NCBI RefSeq assembly: GCF_025698545.1
Contig: NC_068572.1
Span: 1,550,001-1,614,000, forward strand
DNA: 64,000 nucleotides
Direction: 5' to 3'
Origin: Gossypium raimondii
Taxonomy: Eukaryota > Streptophyta > Magnoliopsida > Malvales > Malvaceae
Under the pieces are notes generated by a model. That model was not told the DNA's origin. It ran no database searches and worked only from the letters and a program-made list of their open reading frames with translations. Each line of letters opens with the position of its first letter. The stretch's first letter is position 1. Made by a program: the position numbers and the translations under genes. Shown piece by piece: positions 8,273 through 19,864 of the stretch.

Positions 8273-9454
8273 ATGGCTACCCTCTCGCATGATATGATCA
8301 TTGAAATACTAGGTTGTTTAAGTGTAAAAGATCTTCTACGCTTCAAGTGCGTTTCAAAGCTCTGGTGTTCTTGGATCGAGGATCCATATTTCATCAAACT
8401 CCATCTCTCGTATTCCCTCAAAACCAATACCAATCACTCCCTTATCCTCCATCACAGGAAGTTCCAGTTCTTGTCCGTCAACTACGACTCACCCAAAACA
8501 ACTCGAAGACTCGAGCAGCCATTCGGTGAACAAAAAAACCCCATTCAAATATTGGGTTCTTGCAATGGTTTGCTGGCTGTAGAATATGACTACAATAGAA
8601 TATTTTTATGGAACCTTTCAACGAGAAAATACCAGGTATTACCTTCCACTAAAATAGACTTTTCATCTTCATCGATTTGCTATGGCCGTTCAATATATTA
8701 CGGATTTGGGTACGATCTCGTTTCTGATGACTACAAATTGGTTCGAATGGTCCAATTACTTGGAGAAAATGATGAATATTTTCATTCTGAAGCTAAGGTT
8801 TACAGCTTGAGGAGCAACTGTTGGAGAAGGATTAAGGATTTCTGCTTTTATCTTATCTTCTATCGAGAATTAGGGTTTTTGGCTAACAATGTTTTACATT
8901 GGATGGTTTCTAAAACTCCCGAATCGAGTAATAGAAACCTTGTAGGTTTTGATCTTCGGAGCGAGGAATTCCGTGTAGTTGAATTGCCGGATTTTTGTTT
9001 AGATGAGAATTTCTATTTCGACGTAAAAGCCATGGGTGGTTACCTTTGTTTGACTGCAACTCACAGGGAATTGAATGATGTTGTGGTTGATGTATGGATA
9101 ATGAAGGAATATGGGGTTAAAGAATCTTGGGTTAAATTGATGTCGTCTACCCAACCTGACCTTCTTCCAGGTTCTCCATTTGAAGTACCTTTGGCTTTTT
9201 CAAAGAATGGTAACAAAGTATTATTCCACAATAAATACAGTCGGGGCAACAGGGACAGTCTTGTATGGTATGATTTGGGAAGCAAAAGGGTTGAGAAGGT
9301 TGCGATTGAAGGTGTTCCAGTTGTCTATGATGTGTACTTGTATGTTGAGAGCCTTGTCCCTCTTAATGACAGGCGCCCCAGAGGTAATTTTTCTTTGTTT
9401 AATTGCATTTCTCTTTGTTATGTTATGACTTTTCATTTATATTTTTCTTTCTAG
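8273..9454 (+). CDS. F-box/FBA protein, array gene 1 (clade A)
   Basis: This is the substrate-receptor type of subunit of an SCF E3 ubiquitin ligase: the F-box binds SKP1/ASK and the FBA domain chooses the target. The F-box occupies residues ~1-45 (LSHDMIIEILGCLSVKDLLRFKC...). FBA motifs follow in order: ILGSCNGLLAV, IFLWNLSTRKY, YYGFGYDLVSDDYKLV, EAKVYSLRSNCW, NNVLHWM, GGYLCLTAT, VDVWIMKEYGV, LVWYDLGSKRV and YVESLVPLND. The ATG context AACAATGGC is shared with paralogues. Exon 1 probably ends at 9383 (AGAG|GTAATT, phase 1). The cognate exon 2 at 9511 would give one Val codon and then stop at 9513-9515; without splicing the frame runs on to 9454. The target is unknown. Promoter-proximal DNA is replaced by a MULE-like element ending at 8205. 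Confidence 0.87.
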   Translation: MATLSHDMIIEILGCLSVKDLLRFKCVSKLWCSWIEDPYFIKLHLSYSLKTNTNHSLILHHRKFQFLSVNYDSPKTTRRLEQPFGEQKNPIQILGSCNGLLAVEYDYNRIFLWNLSTRKYQVLPSTKIDFSSSSICYGRSIYYGFGYDLVSDDYKLVRMVQLLGENDEYFHSEAKVYSLRSNCWRRIKDFCFYLIFYRELGFLANNVLHWMVSKTPESSNRNLVGFDLRSEEFRVVELPDFCLDENFYFDVKAMGGYLCLTATHRELNDVVVDVWIMKEYGVKESWVKLMSSTQPDLLPGSPFEVPLAFSKNGNKVLFHNKYSRGNRDSLVWYDLGSKRVEKVAIEGVPVVYDVYLYVESLVPLNDRRPRGNFSLFNCISLCYVMTFHLYFSF

Positions 9455-9571
9455 ATGTGTTTAACCTCCAACTATAGCATTGAATAACTTTTTTTTTTTT
9501 TGATTGTTAGTATGAAGAAAATGTACTGCTACATCAAAAAATAGATTCATCCAAAACAGTGATATTATAAT

Positions 9572-9650
9572 TAGAGCCTTTTGTCCCTCTTAATAGCCCT
9601 ATAGAGGTCATTTTTCTTTATTTAATTGCTTTCTTTTATGGAAATATGGG
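9572..9650 (+). repeat. Duplicated exon-1 tail plus donor in the F-box gene 1 3' region
   Basis: The text AGAGCCTTTTGTCCCTCTTA...AGAGGTCATTTTTCTTTATT repeats the end of exon 1 and its donor region with changes (the donor GTAATT has become GTCATT). Equivalent copies follow genes 2 and 3 at about 16885-16970 and 29630-29720, so the duplication predates those gene copies. Confidence 0.6.
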
Positions 9651-11177
9651 CTTTTTTTTATTTAAATAACCCAAATAATTTAATTAAGTACTTAAATGAC
9701 CCACCTTTTTAATTAAATATCAAAATGACCTGAAATTTATATTAAAAGTTAGTGGAGCCAAATTATATGGCGCCACTAACTTACCATGTCAGCAGGGAGC
9801 ATTAAAAAATTAATTTTTTTGTGAAGCCATGTAAAATAGCGCCACCTCTATAAATACTATAGAAATACTGCAAGTTTTGGAAAAATGGGAGACTTAAAAC
9901 AATTTTCCATTTTCTGGTGGAGCCAACTTAAATGGCGCCACAAGACCAAACCTGACACCTTTTTTTTTTTTACTTTTTTTATTAACTTTTGTCTTTTTTT
10001 TAAGTTTTATATTTTTCTTATTTTATTTTATTTTATTTTGTTTATTTATTTATTTATTGTTATTAATTTTAAAAAATTATAAATATATATTTGAAATGTT
10101 TTATAATATATATTTTTAAAATTTTAAAATTATTTTAAATTATTTTTAAATTTTGAATATTATTTTTAAAATATTAAATAAAAAACTAATCTTATATAAG
10201 GGTGGTTTGGTCCCCTTCAGAAGAAAGAAAGAGAGAAAAAAAGTTAGTTAATTTTTTATATCTTATAGTTATTGTAATATAATAATTATTTATATTGTAT
10301 TTATGTGTTTTTTTATATTATGCAGATATCAAAATATCTTCTGGAGATACAGATCACACTTCATCGAGGATCGACGAAACAGTAAAATTAATTATGAATT
10401 AAATAAAAAATCGTTTTAGTTTCTCTTTTTTTCTTGCTAAGCACTACTTTGCTCAACGTGCTTTGATTTATGATTGTGATCTCTATTTAGTTATTATTAT
10501 TCCTTTTAACTATTTTCTTACATGAAATTAATCTGTATGTGTTGGTTATAATTTTTAATTTTAGTACACATTCATAAAATTATGTACTTAATATATACTT
10601 TTAATAGATAAAGGCAAAAAGATTTTCTTAATAGATTTAAAATCTTTAAAAACTTAAAGAAATTAAATATATTAAAAATGTTATGTATAGTCAATTTTAA
10701 AATTTTAATATATTTTTAAAAATTAAATATATTAAAAATGTTAAGTATAACCAATATTAAAATTACAATATATTAAATATATTTTTAAAAATATATTTTA
10801 AAATGTTAATATATTTTTAATAGGAAAAGAGAAAATGATTTTTAATATATTTAAAATTTTAAATATGTTAAAAGAAAATGTTGAGTATAACCAATTTTAA
10901 ATTTTTAATAACTGAATATATTTAAATATATTAAAATTTTGAAAATATTAAAAAAATTTAAGTCCATATATTATATGTAAGATAAAAGTTCTCGTATATA
11001 AGATAAATTTTCGAGTTAGAATATGCTTAGTTTATATTATATGTAAAACTCTATATATTATTATAGATATAAATTCAATAAAAATATGTTTTTTTATTTT
11101 TATATTTACCCATACAACCTATAGTTTTTTAGGATATTATTATTATTTTTATGTACTTTTTGTTGTTATATAGTTGC
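9651..11177. other. AT-rich inserted DNA of unknown family
   Basis: The downstream module common to clade A units breaks off near 9650 and resumes near 14270. This stretch therefore belongs to inserted or rearranged DNA. It has three hairpin words (9752-9941), very A/T-rich runs, and a short exon-like block at 10325-10382 between a TGCAG and a TAAAAT. No protein family is recognised. Confidence 0.45.
9752..9941. repeat. Three related hairpin motifs (GTGGAGCCA...TGGCGCCAC)
   Basis: Imperfect inverted pairs occur at 9752-9760/9768-9776, 9821-9829/9837-9845 and 9917-9925/9933-9941. Each has a 9-base stem with one or two mismatches around a 7-base spacer, three times in 190 bp. They are probably part of an unclassified mobile element; their role is unknown. 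Confidence 0.5.
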
Positions 11178-13736
11178 TGTAACACCCCCTAATCTCAAAC
11201 TGTCGCCGGAACAGGGTTATAAGGCATTACCGGACATATCAACAATTTACACATAATGGTTAAATAATTAACCAACATATTATAATAATTCATAAATTGT
11301 TATAAATGTTACTAATTGATTTCATTCATTTTTATAAGAATTTCGGCAACATTTCTAGTTATTTTTACATACAACCCCTTGCAAAATTTCAAACATAACC
11401 AACCCAATTCCAGTATTTCAACCAAGGCATTTATATACTTAAATCTTACTTGACATATTGACATAACAACTTAATTAATCAAAATCCTATTATCATTTCT
11501 AGTTAATACATAAAACTAATCAAGCCATTTCAATTTGATACCAGTGCCATAAAGGATTTCTACCATTTTACTAATATAATCATCAAAACACATAATATCT
11601 TACTTTACAACAAAACTATATAACATACCAAAATAACTATTATAATTCTTATGTACATGCCACTTTCTCTTAAAGAAAGAAAACATCACCAAAATTTTAT
11701 GTTGGAGTCGGGATTGTCCTGGATGCTGAACCGAGACTCTGACCCTTTTTTTTTTTCTTTTCAACCTGCGCACGGAAACAACCGTACGCTCAGTATTTTA
11801 TACTCAGCGGTATTACCATAATTCAAATTATAATAGCAATAAAGAATTATAATTACTAAGCATGTAACTATCCGATTTCTTAAATATCAATTAATTTATA
11901 AACTTTATTATTTAACAATAACAATACAATTTTTCTTTAGCTAATTTTCGATCTCAATCACATATCACATGTAACAATTTCAATCACAACATAAGCATTA
12001 ATTTCATGCCTTTCATTTTCAATATCAATTTCAATCCGAAATTTTAAATTTTCTCATATTCAATTGTTCACCCTATTAACAATCTGGACTTTAACAAATA
12101 CACGGATTCCAACCCAAACATACCAGTACGGCACATTGTGCCTAAAACGGTACATAGTACCTGATCAGTATACGACACATAAGTGCTTGAAACGACACAC
12201 GAGGTGCCTGATACGACACATAAAGTGCCTGAGATACGACACATAAAGTGCCTGATCGGCAAAGCCGATAAATCCCGTACTCTTCTAAATCCTATGGCAT
12301 GCCAATTATATCCGACTCAGCCCGACTAATTAATAGGGTATATAAATTTCACAATCTAATTTTCACTTTTATTTCAAAAATTCATTTTCAGTATCACTTA
12401 TATTTTTTTCCATTCACTAATTAAACACAGTTCAATACCAACACATACTTTTCTCATTCAATTTATTTATTTATTTATTTTTTTAAATTCAATTCAACAA
12501 AGTCACTTACCTTATCGTATGCTTACCATACACATAATTTAAACTTCACATCAAATAATAAATTATTTGAATTATAGTAATACAAACCCGATTTTTGCTC
12601 GATTATTCTTCAATAACCTTCCCTTTCCTTTGTGTGCCGATGCCTCGAGTTCCTTGTTAGCTATGAGAATAATAATGATTTACACCATCAATTACAACAT
12701 TAATTAATAATAGTAATAGAATTTCTATCTAATTTATACTTTAATTCCAATTTAATCCTAACTAAATTTATTTACTTTTCTAATTTAATTCACACTCTAT
12801 TTCTATTCAAATTTCTTCTAACTCAAATTTAACTACCAAATTTTCAGCATATTTCATTAATTTCGAATTTTCCTCAATTTAATCCCTACAAACATAAAAT
12901 TTATAGCTTACTTCACAATTTAATCCTTTTATCAACTCTAACTAGAAATTCTATCAAATAAACCCTCAATTTCATCATTTATTCAACATAAACCCTACTC
13001 ATAAATCTATTAACTTTCAAATTTTCAACTTAAATCCATGAGTATTTCACTCTAGGGTTCCAAAAACATCGAATTTATGAGTATTTCACTCTAGGGTTCC
13101 AAAAACATCAAATTTAAACTTCAAGCTTCAAATCCCTAGTTTTCCCTTTTATTTTTTCTTTCCCCTTTCCTTCCTTTCTTTTTCGTCTGTTCTCTGTTTC
13201 TATTCTGTTCTTCTTTTGTTTCTTTGTCTTTTTATTTTACTTACTTTACTTTATTTCTTTTATTTTAACTAGTAATATTAATAATATATATTATATAAAA
13301 AATCTTTTACTTATTATTTAATTATATATTTATTTTTATTACAAGTGTACCTATGTAATTATTACTATTACACTTATCTTAATCTTTACCATACATTTGT
13401 CATCTATTTAATTTATATAATATAATACAATATAATATATATAAAACATAAAATATAAGATTTTTATCACTTATACCGTCCCATTTCTTGTTAATGGCTT
13501 AATTTCCATTTTAATCCTTTTTATTTTCTATTAATCTATAATTCAACTTTTACCCTAGTTCAATTTAGTCGTTTTTCCTAATTTCTCTTAATTAAACTAA
13601 ATTCACCTAATTAATACCTAATTAAGCACTCAACTAAACTCTTAATTACTTCTAATAATTATTTTCGAACTCAATTTACTAAGACGGAGGCCGATATTAT
13701 ACTTTTCCGATGCCCGTAAATTTTTGGGTCATTATA
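11178..13736 (+). mobile_element. Solo LTR or LTR-like Gypsy fossil with 5-bp target duplication
   Basis: It begins TGTAACACCCC, the hallmark start of many Malvaceae Gypsy LTRs, and ends ...GGGTCATTATA. GTTGC flanks it on both sides (11173-11177 and 13737-13741). No gag or pol remains are visible in about 2.56 kb, so a solo LTR is the simplest reading. It carries a short tandem array near 12.15-12.25 kb. The intact target duplication suggests a moderately young insertion, nested in the AT-rich insert downstream of F-box gene 1. Confidence 0.7.
12125..12262. repeat. Short tandem repeats inside the solo LTR
   Basis: The phrase ACGACACATAAAGTGCCTGA and variants recur about five times with a ~22-bp period, ending at CGGCAAAGCCG, itself a small palindrome. 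Length varies through insertion and loss of a few bases. Confidence 0.65.
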
Positions 13737-13741
13737 GTTGC

Positions 13742-14590
13742 CTTTAGTTTTAATGCTTAACTATGATTAATATTTTATGACATATCTTCATTCTATTATT
13801 AATGTATTATTACTTATTTAATTTAACTTAAATAAAAAAATACTTAGAATGGCTACATTGATATAGTATAAGTGTGATATTTTGTTTTCTCAGCCTTTCA
13901 ATTTTAGTCTTCAATATATAATTTTATGTTTAAATTATATAGATAATTGATTTATCATAATTTTATAAAAAATTACCATACATGATGGTTATCGGGTTTT
14001 GAGGTCACGGTTTTATTTTCCCAAGTACGTTTGAATATCTTTAAAATTAATTTTAAAATTAATAATTTATGAAAATTATATTTAAAATTTTAAAAATATA
14101 TTTAAAATATTATAAAAAAACAATAAATTTGAAAGGTCATATCTTTAAAATAATATATTTTAAATAATTTAAAATCATAATTTAAAATAATTTAAAAATC
14201 ATAATTATAGAAATTATAAAAAAATTAAAATATACATTTAAAATATTATAAAACTAATAATAAATTAATACATTTAAAATCGTTCTTATTTCTATTATAA
14301 TTTGTAAATAAAAATATTTATGATTATGACATAATATATACCATGGTAAAATACATTAATAATTGGTGATTAATAATATAGGTGTCATTAGTTGTTGATC
14401 TATCTATGGATGCAATAATATATATATGTAATGGTGAGTTGAAAGTGTAATTGGACCAATTTTATATAATTTGTAAATGTGGAGGGTTAATTTTATTAAA
14501 TTGTTAAGAAATAGGGCCAAAATGATAAAATGTGCAAGTGTTGATGACTAAATGTGTTAATATATCAATTAACTTATAATTTAATAATAA
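13742..14590. other. AT-rich DNA, then the common F-box downstream module
   Basis: From about 14270 the sequence matches the downstream modules of genes 2, 3 and 4 (17465-17760, 30190-30475, 33990-34320), for example GGTGTCATTA...TTGTTGATCTATC and GGTGAGTTGAA. This shows that the 9.65-14.27 kb segment was added to gene 1's unit. There is no coding content. Confidence 0.55.
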
Positions 14591-14599
14591 TAATAAAAA

Positions 14600-15393
14600 G
14601 GGTAAACTACACCCATGGTCACTTTTGTTTACCTTAGGTTACATTTCAGTCACTTATGTTTGAAATGTTACGTTTTAGTCACTTATGTTATCGTGTTGTA
14701 ACATTTTAGTCACTGAGCCGTTAATTGTCGTGAATGGTGTAATGGTAAGCTGACGTGGCACATTAAATCATCATTTCAAACAAAAACTTTAGGTTAAATT
14801 ATACAATTGGTCCCCATAATTTTTCGTTTTGAGCAAATTAATTCTTTTATGTTCTTTTAACTTTCTTTTTTTTCTTTTTTCTTTTTCCATTCTCTTCTGC
14901 TTCTCCCTCTGTTTTTCTACCTTCGTTATTTCTTTTAACATACCAGGAAGTCGAATTGGTAGTGAAGAAAGAAGCGTGGTATGGGTTTATGGGTTTTGGT
15001 TATAGGCAAATGATGACAGTCGACTTCCTACTTCTTTTTTCATTGCCAATTCGACTTCCTAATATGTTAAAAGAAATGGGAAAGGTATGAAATCAGAGGG
15101 AGAAACAAAAAAGAAAGGAAAAAGAGGAAAGTTTAAAGAACATAAAAGAAAAAAATTAAATTACTTAAAACGAAAAAATATGGGGATCAATTGTATAATT
15201 TAACCTAAAATTTTGTTTGAAATGATGATTTAACGTACACGTCACCATCGTTACACCATTAATGGCGATTAATGGCTCGTTGACTAAAATGTTACAACAT
15301 GATAACGTAAATGACTAAAACGTAACATTTCAAACATAAGTGACCAAAACGTAATCTAAGGTAAACAAAAGTGATCATGGGTGTAGTTTAACC
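14600..15393. mobile_element. Foldback Mutator-like element, ~390-bp arms, 9-bp target duplication
   Basis: TAATAAAAA flanks the element at 14591-14599 and 15394-15402. The left end reads GGGTAAACTACACCCATG and the reverse complement of the right end reads GGTTAAACTACACCCATG. The match runs almost to the centre near 15000, so the element is nearly all inverted repeat. There is no coding capacity. It ends 120 bp before the start codon of F-box gene 2. The RNA of this region would form a long hairpin that could feed small-RNA silencing. Confidence 0.82.
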
Positions 15394-15512
15394 TAATAAA
15401 AACTTACCTTTAAAATCGTTGTTTTTCATGCTATGCTACGCTTTTCTCTACTGCTAAACCCTTAAAAAACTTTTCTTCTTTGATTAACCTACACATCCAA
15501 AATCCCTTGAAA

Positions 15513-17240
15513 ATGGCGCCGCTCTCCCATGATATGACTCTTGACATCTTTCGGTGTTTAAGTGTAAAAGATCTTTTACGCTTTAAATGCGTTTCAAAGT
15601 TCTGGTGTTCTTGGATCGAGGATCAAAATTTCATCAAACTTCACCTCTCCGATTCCCTCAAAACCAATATCAATCGCTCCCTTATTCTCCATCACGGTAG
15701 GTACGAGATCTTCTCCGTCAACTACGACTCACCCAAAACAACTCGAAGACTCGAGCAGCCTGAACAAAACAAAAACATTCAAATATTGGGTTCTTGCAAT
15801 GGTTTGCTGGCTGTAGAAGAACAGAACGGTAGAATATTACTATGGAACCCTTCAACGAGACACTACCAGGTATTACCTAATTCGACTGAAATAGAGTTTT
15901 CACCTCCACCGATATTCTATTACCATTCAACTTATTCCGGATTTGGGTACGATCCCGTTTCTGATGACTACAAATTGGTTCGAATTGTCCAATTACTTGG
16001 AACATATGAAGAATATCTTCATTCTGAAGCTAAGGTTTACAGCTTGAGGAGCAATTCTTGGAGAACGATTAAAGATTTCTGCTTTTATTTTATTTCCGAA
16101 CGACAAGTAGGGGTTGTGGCTAACAATGTTTTACATTTGTTGGCTTTTAAAATTCCCGAATCGTGTAATAGAAGCTCTGTTGATTTAGATTTGTTCGCTT
16201 ATAAAAATCCCGAATCGAGTTATAAACACCTTGTTGGTTTTGATCTTCGGAGCGAGAAACTCAGTTTAGTTGAATTGCCGGATTTTTGTTTAGATGTGGA
16301 AGCCAATGTCGACGTAAAAGCCGTGGGAGGTTACCTCTGTTTGACTGCATCTCATAGGGACATGTTTGTTGCGGGTGATGTATGGATAATGAAGGAATAT
16401 GGGGTTAAAGAATCTTGGGTTAAATTGATGTCGTCTACCCTATTTGACTTTTTTCCAGGTTCTCCATTTGTAGTACCTTTGGCTATTTCAAAAAATGGTA
16501 ACAAAGTATTATTCCACAAGAAAAGCTGTAAGGGCAACATGGAGAGGGACAGTCTTGTGTGGTATGATTTGGGAAGCAACAGGGTTGAGAAGGTTGGGAT
16601 TGAAGGTGTTCCACCTCACTATGATGTGTACTTGTATGTTGAGAGCCTTGTCCCTCTTAAAGAAAGCTGGCGCCCCAGAGGTAAATTTTCTTTATTTAAT
16701 TGCATTTCTCTTTGTTATTATGTTATGATTTTCCATTTATATTTTTCTTTTTAGAAATTAAAATAGATGTGTTTAACATCTAACCATAGCATTGAATAAC
16801 TTTTTTTTTAAATCTTAGTTAAAAGAAAATATACTTCTAAATAATAAAAAAAATGTAGATTCACCCAAAACAGTGATGTTATAATTAGAGCCTTGTCCCT
16901 CTTAATGAGAAGCCCCATTGAGGTAATTTTTCTTTATTTAATTGCTTTCTTTTATGGAAATATGTTGCAATATGAATTTCCATTTAGGTTTCTCTTTGTA
17001 TAAATTAAAATAAATGTCTTTAACATTTAACTATAGCACTTAGTAATTTTTTTTTTGAATGACAGCTCGAGACAAAATTTTAGGCCCGTTTTCTAAGCTT
17101 GAGCTTGTCCCGAAATATGGGCCTAAAAAATTATCCAAGCCCGGCCGGAAAAAGAATTACTATGCCCGAGCCTGGCATGACCCGGCCCATATATTTGAAT
17201 GACAGTTCAAGAAAAACGTAATTCTACATCAAAAAAGTAG
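15513..17240 (+). CDS. F-box/FBA protein, array gene 2 (clade A), two exons
   Basis: The probable structure is exon 1 15513-16680 (389 codons plus one base, donor AGAG|GTAAAT) and exon 2 17206-17240 after GACAG, giving the tail VQEKRNSTSKK. The start is the ATG in AAAATGGCGCC; the upstream frame extension begins with TTG and is not used. The F-box is at residues ~1-45 (LSHDMTLDIFRCLSVKDLLRFKC), followed by a complete FBA domain (ILGSCNGLLAVEE, YSGFGYDPVSDDYKLV, VWIMKEYGVKESW, LVWYDLGSNRV). It has an insertion of about 19 residues relative to gene 1 around the repeated 'ESCNRSSVDLDLFAYKNPESSYKH' region; genes 2 and 3 share it. It is very similar to gene 3. The role as an SCF receptor is inferred from family, and the target is unknown. 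Two short upstream ATG frames lie in the leader. Confidence 0.82.
17066..17193. mobile_element. 128-bp insertion at exon 2 of F-box gene 2
   Basis: The 12 bases TTTGAATGACAG occur at 17054-17065 and 17194-17205, bracketing GC-rich foreign text with words such as GGGCCTAAAAAAT, AAGCCCGGCCGG and GACCCGGCCCAT. Both bracketing copies end in a potential splice acceptor (GACAG). The direct repeats may be target duplications or may reflect a pre-existing tandem duplication of exon 2, as seen in gene 3. The family is not identified. Confidence 0.55.
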
Positions 17241-18508
17241 ATTTGTCTAAAATACTTTACTTGATGTTAAAATAGGAGAAAAGATATGAGGGTTTCTCGA
17301 TTACTTTATGAGTATGGTATTATTATTTTTATGTATTGGAGGATGGTATCATTATATTTTTATTTGGTATCACTTTTATATTTATTATTAAATAAATTAA
17401 CATTGAACAGAAAATATTTTCTTTCATGTACATATTTCTTATATTACTCAATTGATAAAGTGTTTAAAATCGTTCTTATTTCTATTATAATTTGTAAATA
17501 AAAAATATTTATGATTATGACATAATACCGTGCTGAAATACATTAATAATTGGTGACTAATAGTATAGGTGTCATTATTTGTTGATCTATCCATGGATGC
17601 AATAATATATATATGTTAATGGTGAGTTGAAAGTGTAATTGGACCAATTTTATATAATTTGTAAATGTGGAGGGTTAATCTTATTAAATTGTTAAGAAAT
17701 AGGGCCAAAATGATAAAATGTGCAAGTGTTGATGACTAAATGTGTTAATATATCAATTAAAAAAGGCTACATCATCATCCTTCTTTAATGGAAAGTGACC
17801 AAAACAGAACTAACTGAAAATGTTAGTGATGAAATTGAAAGTTTTTGTAATTTGATAGCTAAAACAAAAACAGGCAAATAATTGAGACCCTTTTATTTTT
17901 ACAATAAATATAATCAATAAGATAAGATATTGAATCCAGTTAATAATTTTATTTTTATTTTGGTCACTGAAAATGAAATACTTGTAATTTTGTCAGCCAA
18001 TTAAGCATTAAATCTCTAATGACGATTAATTGTACACGCCACATCAAGTTAACACTTTCATTTTGGTTACCCAAAAAATATTCTTTTTCTAAATATTGGT
18101 CAAGGCAAAAAAATTAAAGATTAAAGTGAAAAAAAAATTAGAATAGTAATATTTAAGCGACGATTCGATGATCAATACAATGAATTAATACTCAACGACG
18201 AAAAGAAGAATATACCTTACATCCAAGTCGATCTGACGATCAATGTCGAATATCAAAGAAGAAAGCTGTTTGAATTTTAATTTATAGATTCGTGATGTTT
18301 AAAGCGGTTTCATGAAAAAAAATTGAAGAGTAGAAGAGAAAATGAATGAAAGCTTTCGATTAGTGCAAAAAATGTAAACAGAGAAGACCATATACAACAA
18401 TAATTTTAACAGGTTAGTGACTTGAATGAAAACTTTCAAATAATTTTATAATCATTTTATAATTATGTGATTAAAATGTAAATATATTAGTAATTTAGCG
18501 AACGTGAT
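17241..18508. other. Common clade A downstream module
   Basis: This is gene-free DNA repeated after genes 3 (29951-31208) and 4 (33611-35105). Part 1 is AT-rich with ATATATAT words. Part 2 (from ~17765) contains GTCACT-type phrases and ends in a GTGATTTACCCTAA-like terminus, which looks like a decayed MULE-type arm. It ends at the PPR stub. Confidence 0.5.
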
Positions 18509-18604
18509 TTACCCTAAAAAAACAATGTTAAGTACCAAGATTGGAGCAGGACATGGGATTGCAAATTTTGCAAGAGAGGAGGATAGAGAGGGTGGTATAA
18601 GCAT

Positions 18605-18865
18605 GCAATCGATTAAGGCGGAGTTGCTGAGTGTCATCGCCTTGATCATGGTGTTGAAAACATAAATGTGAGGGTGGCTTTGGGAATGAACAGCGAATAC
18701 GGAGTGGGCATAGGCGGAGAAGCCCAGAGAAGAACGTGTTTCGATGAATTGGCTGAGAAGAAGCTTGTCGTGATGGAGGGCTGTTCGAGCCATGGATCCA
18801 TGAGGCGTCTCAACATGGTTAAGGTTAGAGCAATGCTTTAGTAAGTAAAGCAATCTCTGTCTCAT
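18605..18865 (-). pseudogene. PPR gene 5' fragment, copy 1
   Basis: The first ~87 codons match the PPR gene at 4786-6441 almost residue for residue (LLYLLKHCSNL, GSM.RTALHHDKLL, SQFIET.SSLGFSAYAHSVF, FNTMIKAMTL). After NSA the similarity ends and 96 bp of unrelated codons lead to a stop at 18509. All other PPR motifs and the E domain are absent, so it cannot act as an RNA-binding PPR. The 5' flank is also shared, so the promoter was copied too. Confidence 0.85.
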
Positions 18866-19322
18866 TCGCTAATGCCACTAAGCTAAAAAGCAGCGCCAGT
18901 ACTGTTCTTTCTAATTCATGCTGCAATGGAGGACCTGAGCCAGATCATTTGTGCAAAGCTCTGGCTTAACGGTGTAATTGAGTGCTGGCTCGATACCTGG
19001 CTTTAGCTAAATGGAATACCAATTTCTAAACTTGAGAAAGGAGTTTATACTTAAAAAGATTTAACTTAAATTCAAACATGGGTAGCTTAATAATAATTGA
19101 AAATATAATTTGACGATATAAGAATAGATTTAAATAAAAAGTTTGATCGGGATTCTGAGCTTTGAAATTGATTAGAATGCTGGAATTAGATTTGAATGGA
19201 ATTACTTAAGCTTAAGCTCGACATGAATAATTGGAGTTATATAGCTTGTAAATCTCTTACTCGAATCACCAATTCAGCTATGAAATTAAATAAATATATC
19301 TTTTTTTATCTTATAATTAATA
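18866..19322. other. Copied PPR/F-box spacer, left half
   Basis: Matches 6442-6760 and 31560-31980. It is cut at about 19322 by the caulimovirid insertion; the remainder of the spacer resumes at about 28028. Confidence 0.7.
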
Positions 19323-19332
19323 ATACCAACAC

Positions 19333-19345
19333 GGGGGGGGGGGGG
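19333..19345. repeat. 13-base G run at the viral insertion edge
   Basis: An uninterrupted G run sits a few bases inside the left edge, in text otherwise matching the primer-site flank (ATACCAACA...GGATACAAGG). The related site at 25021-25035 has only a short G run. It could be genuine slippage or an assembly weakness. Confidence 0.7.
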
Positions 19346-19540
19346 ATACAAGGATATTATGTTATTTTAATATATTATTAATATTCATTATGATACCAAC
19401 ACCGGGGATACAAGGGATTTGATAGTATGAGTGGAAGGAAATATAGACTCTTTTACAAACACAAAAAGGTTACAAAAAAGAAAACTAAAAAGCAAAGTAT
19501 TTTGTAATTTACAAGATGCTATACAATTGAGCTTTCCTCC

Positions 19541-19550
19541 CTATTTATAG
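19541..19550 (-). promoter_or_regulatory. TATA box of the viral pregenomic promoter region (fossil)
   Basis: On the minus strand it reads CTATAAATAG in a GC-richer context, within the ~430-bp non-coding region 19430-19860. This is where caulimovirids keep their single full-length-RNA promoter. TGATGATG-type words upstream may be remains of activator sites. Confidence 0.5.
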
Positions 19551-19864
19551 AGGAATTCTAAAAATTTTATACAATCGTCTTTTGAATCCCGAATAGTGCT
19601 TCTGATAAGGACTCGGCTTATTTACGAATGTGGTTGCTTCCACGTCTCAAGTCTTTTTGCATGGCTATGGTTGATTCCATGTGTCATGCCTCCATTTAAT
19701 GACCGCTTTCCTCACTGGTTGTGTCACGGCCGCTCTTGTCACTGCTTACATCATCATTGTTTTAATGATGATTAAGACTTTTTGTCTTCTTCATTAATGG
19801 TTGCCTCCATCATAATTCATCCATCAAGATGATGAATGGTAGATATATTTTGATGACAATTTTC

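Noticed and set aside
9885-10082. 65-codon frame rich in Phe, Leu and Ile
   Set aside because: The second half is a low-complexity T-rich tract; no start context or homology.
12064-12262. Cys-rich short frames on both strands
   Set aside because: They read through the ~22-bp tandem repeat inside the solo LTR; the repeated residues come from the DNA repeat.
17286-17501. 71-codon hydrophobic frame repeated at 30003-30218
   Set aside because: AT-rich downstream-module DNA. The conservation between units is at DNA level from recent duplication and is not preserved in the gene 4 unit.
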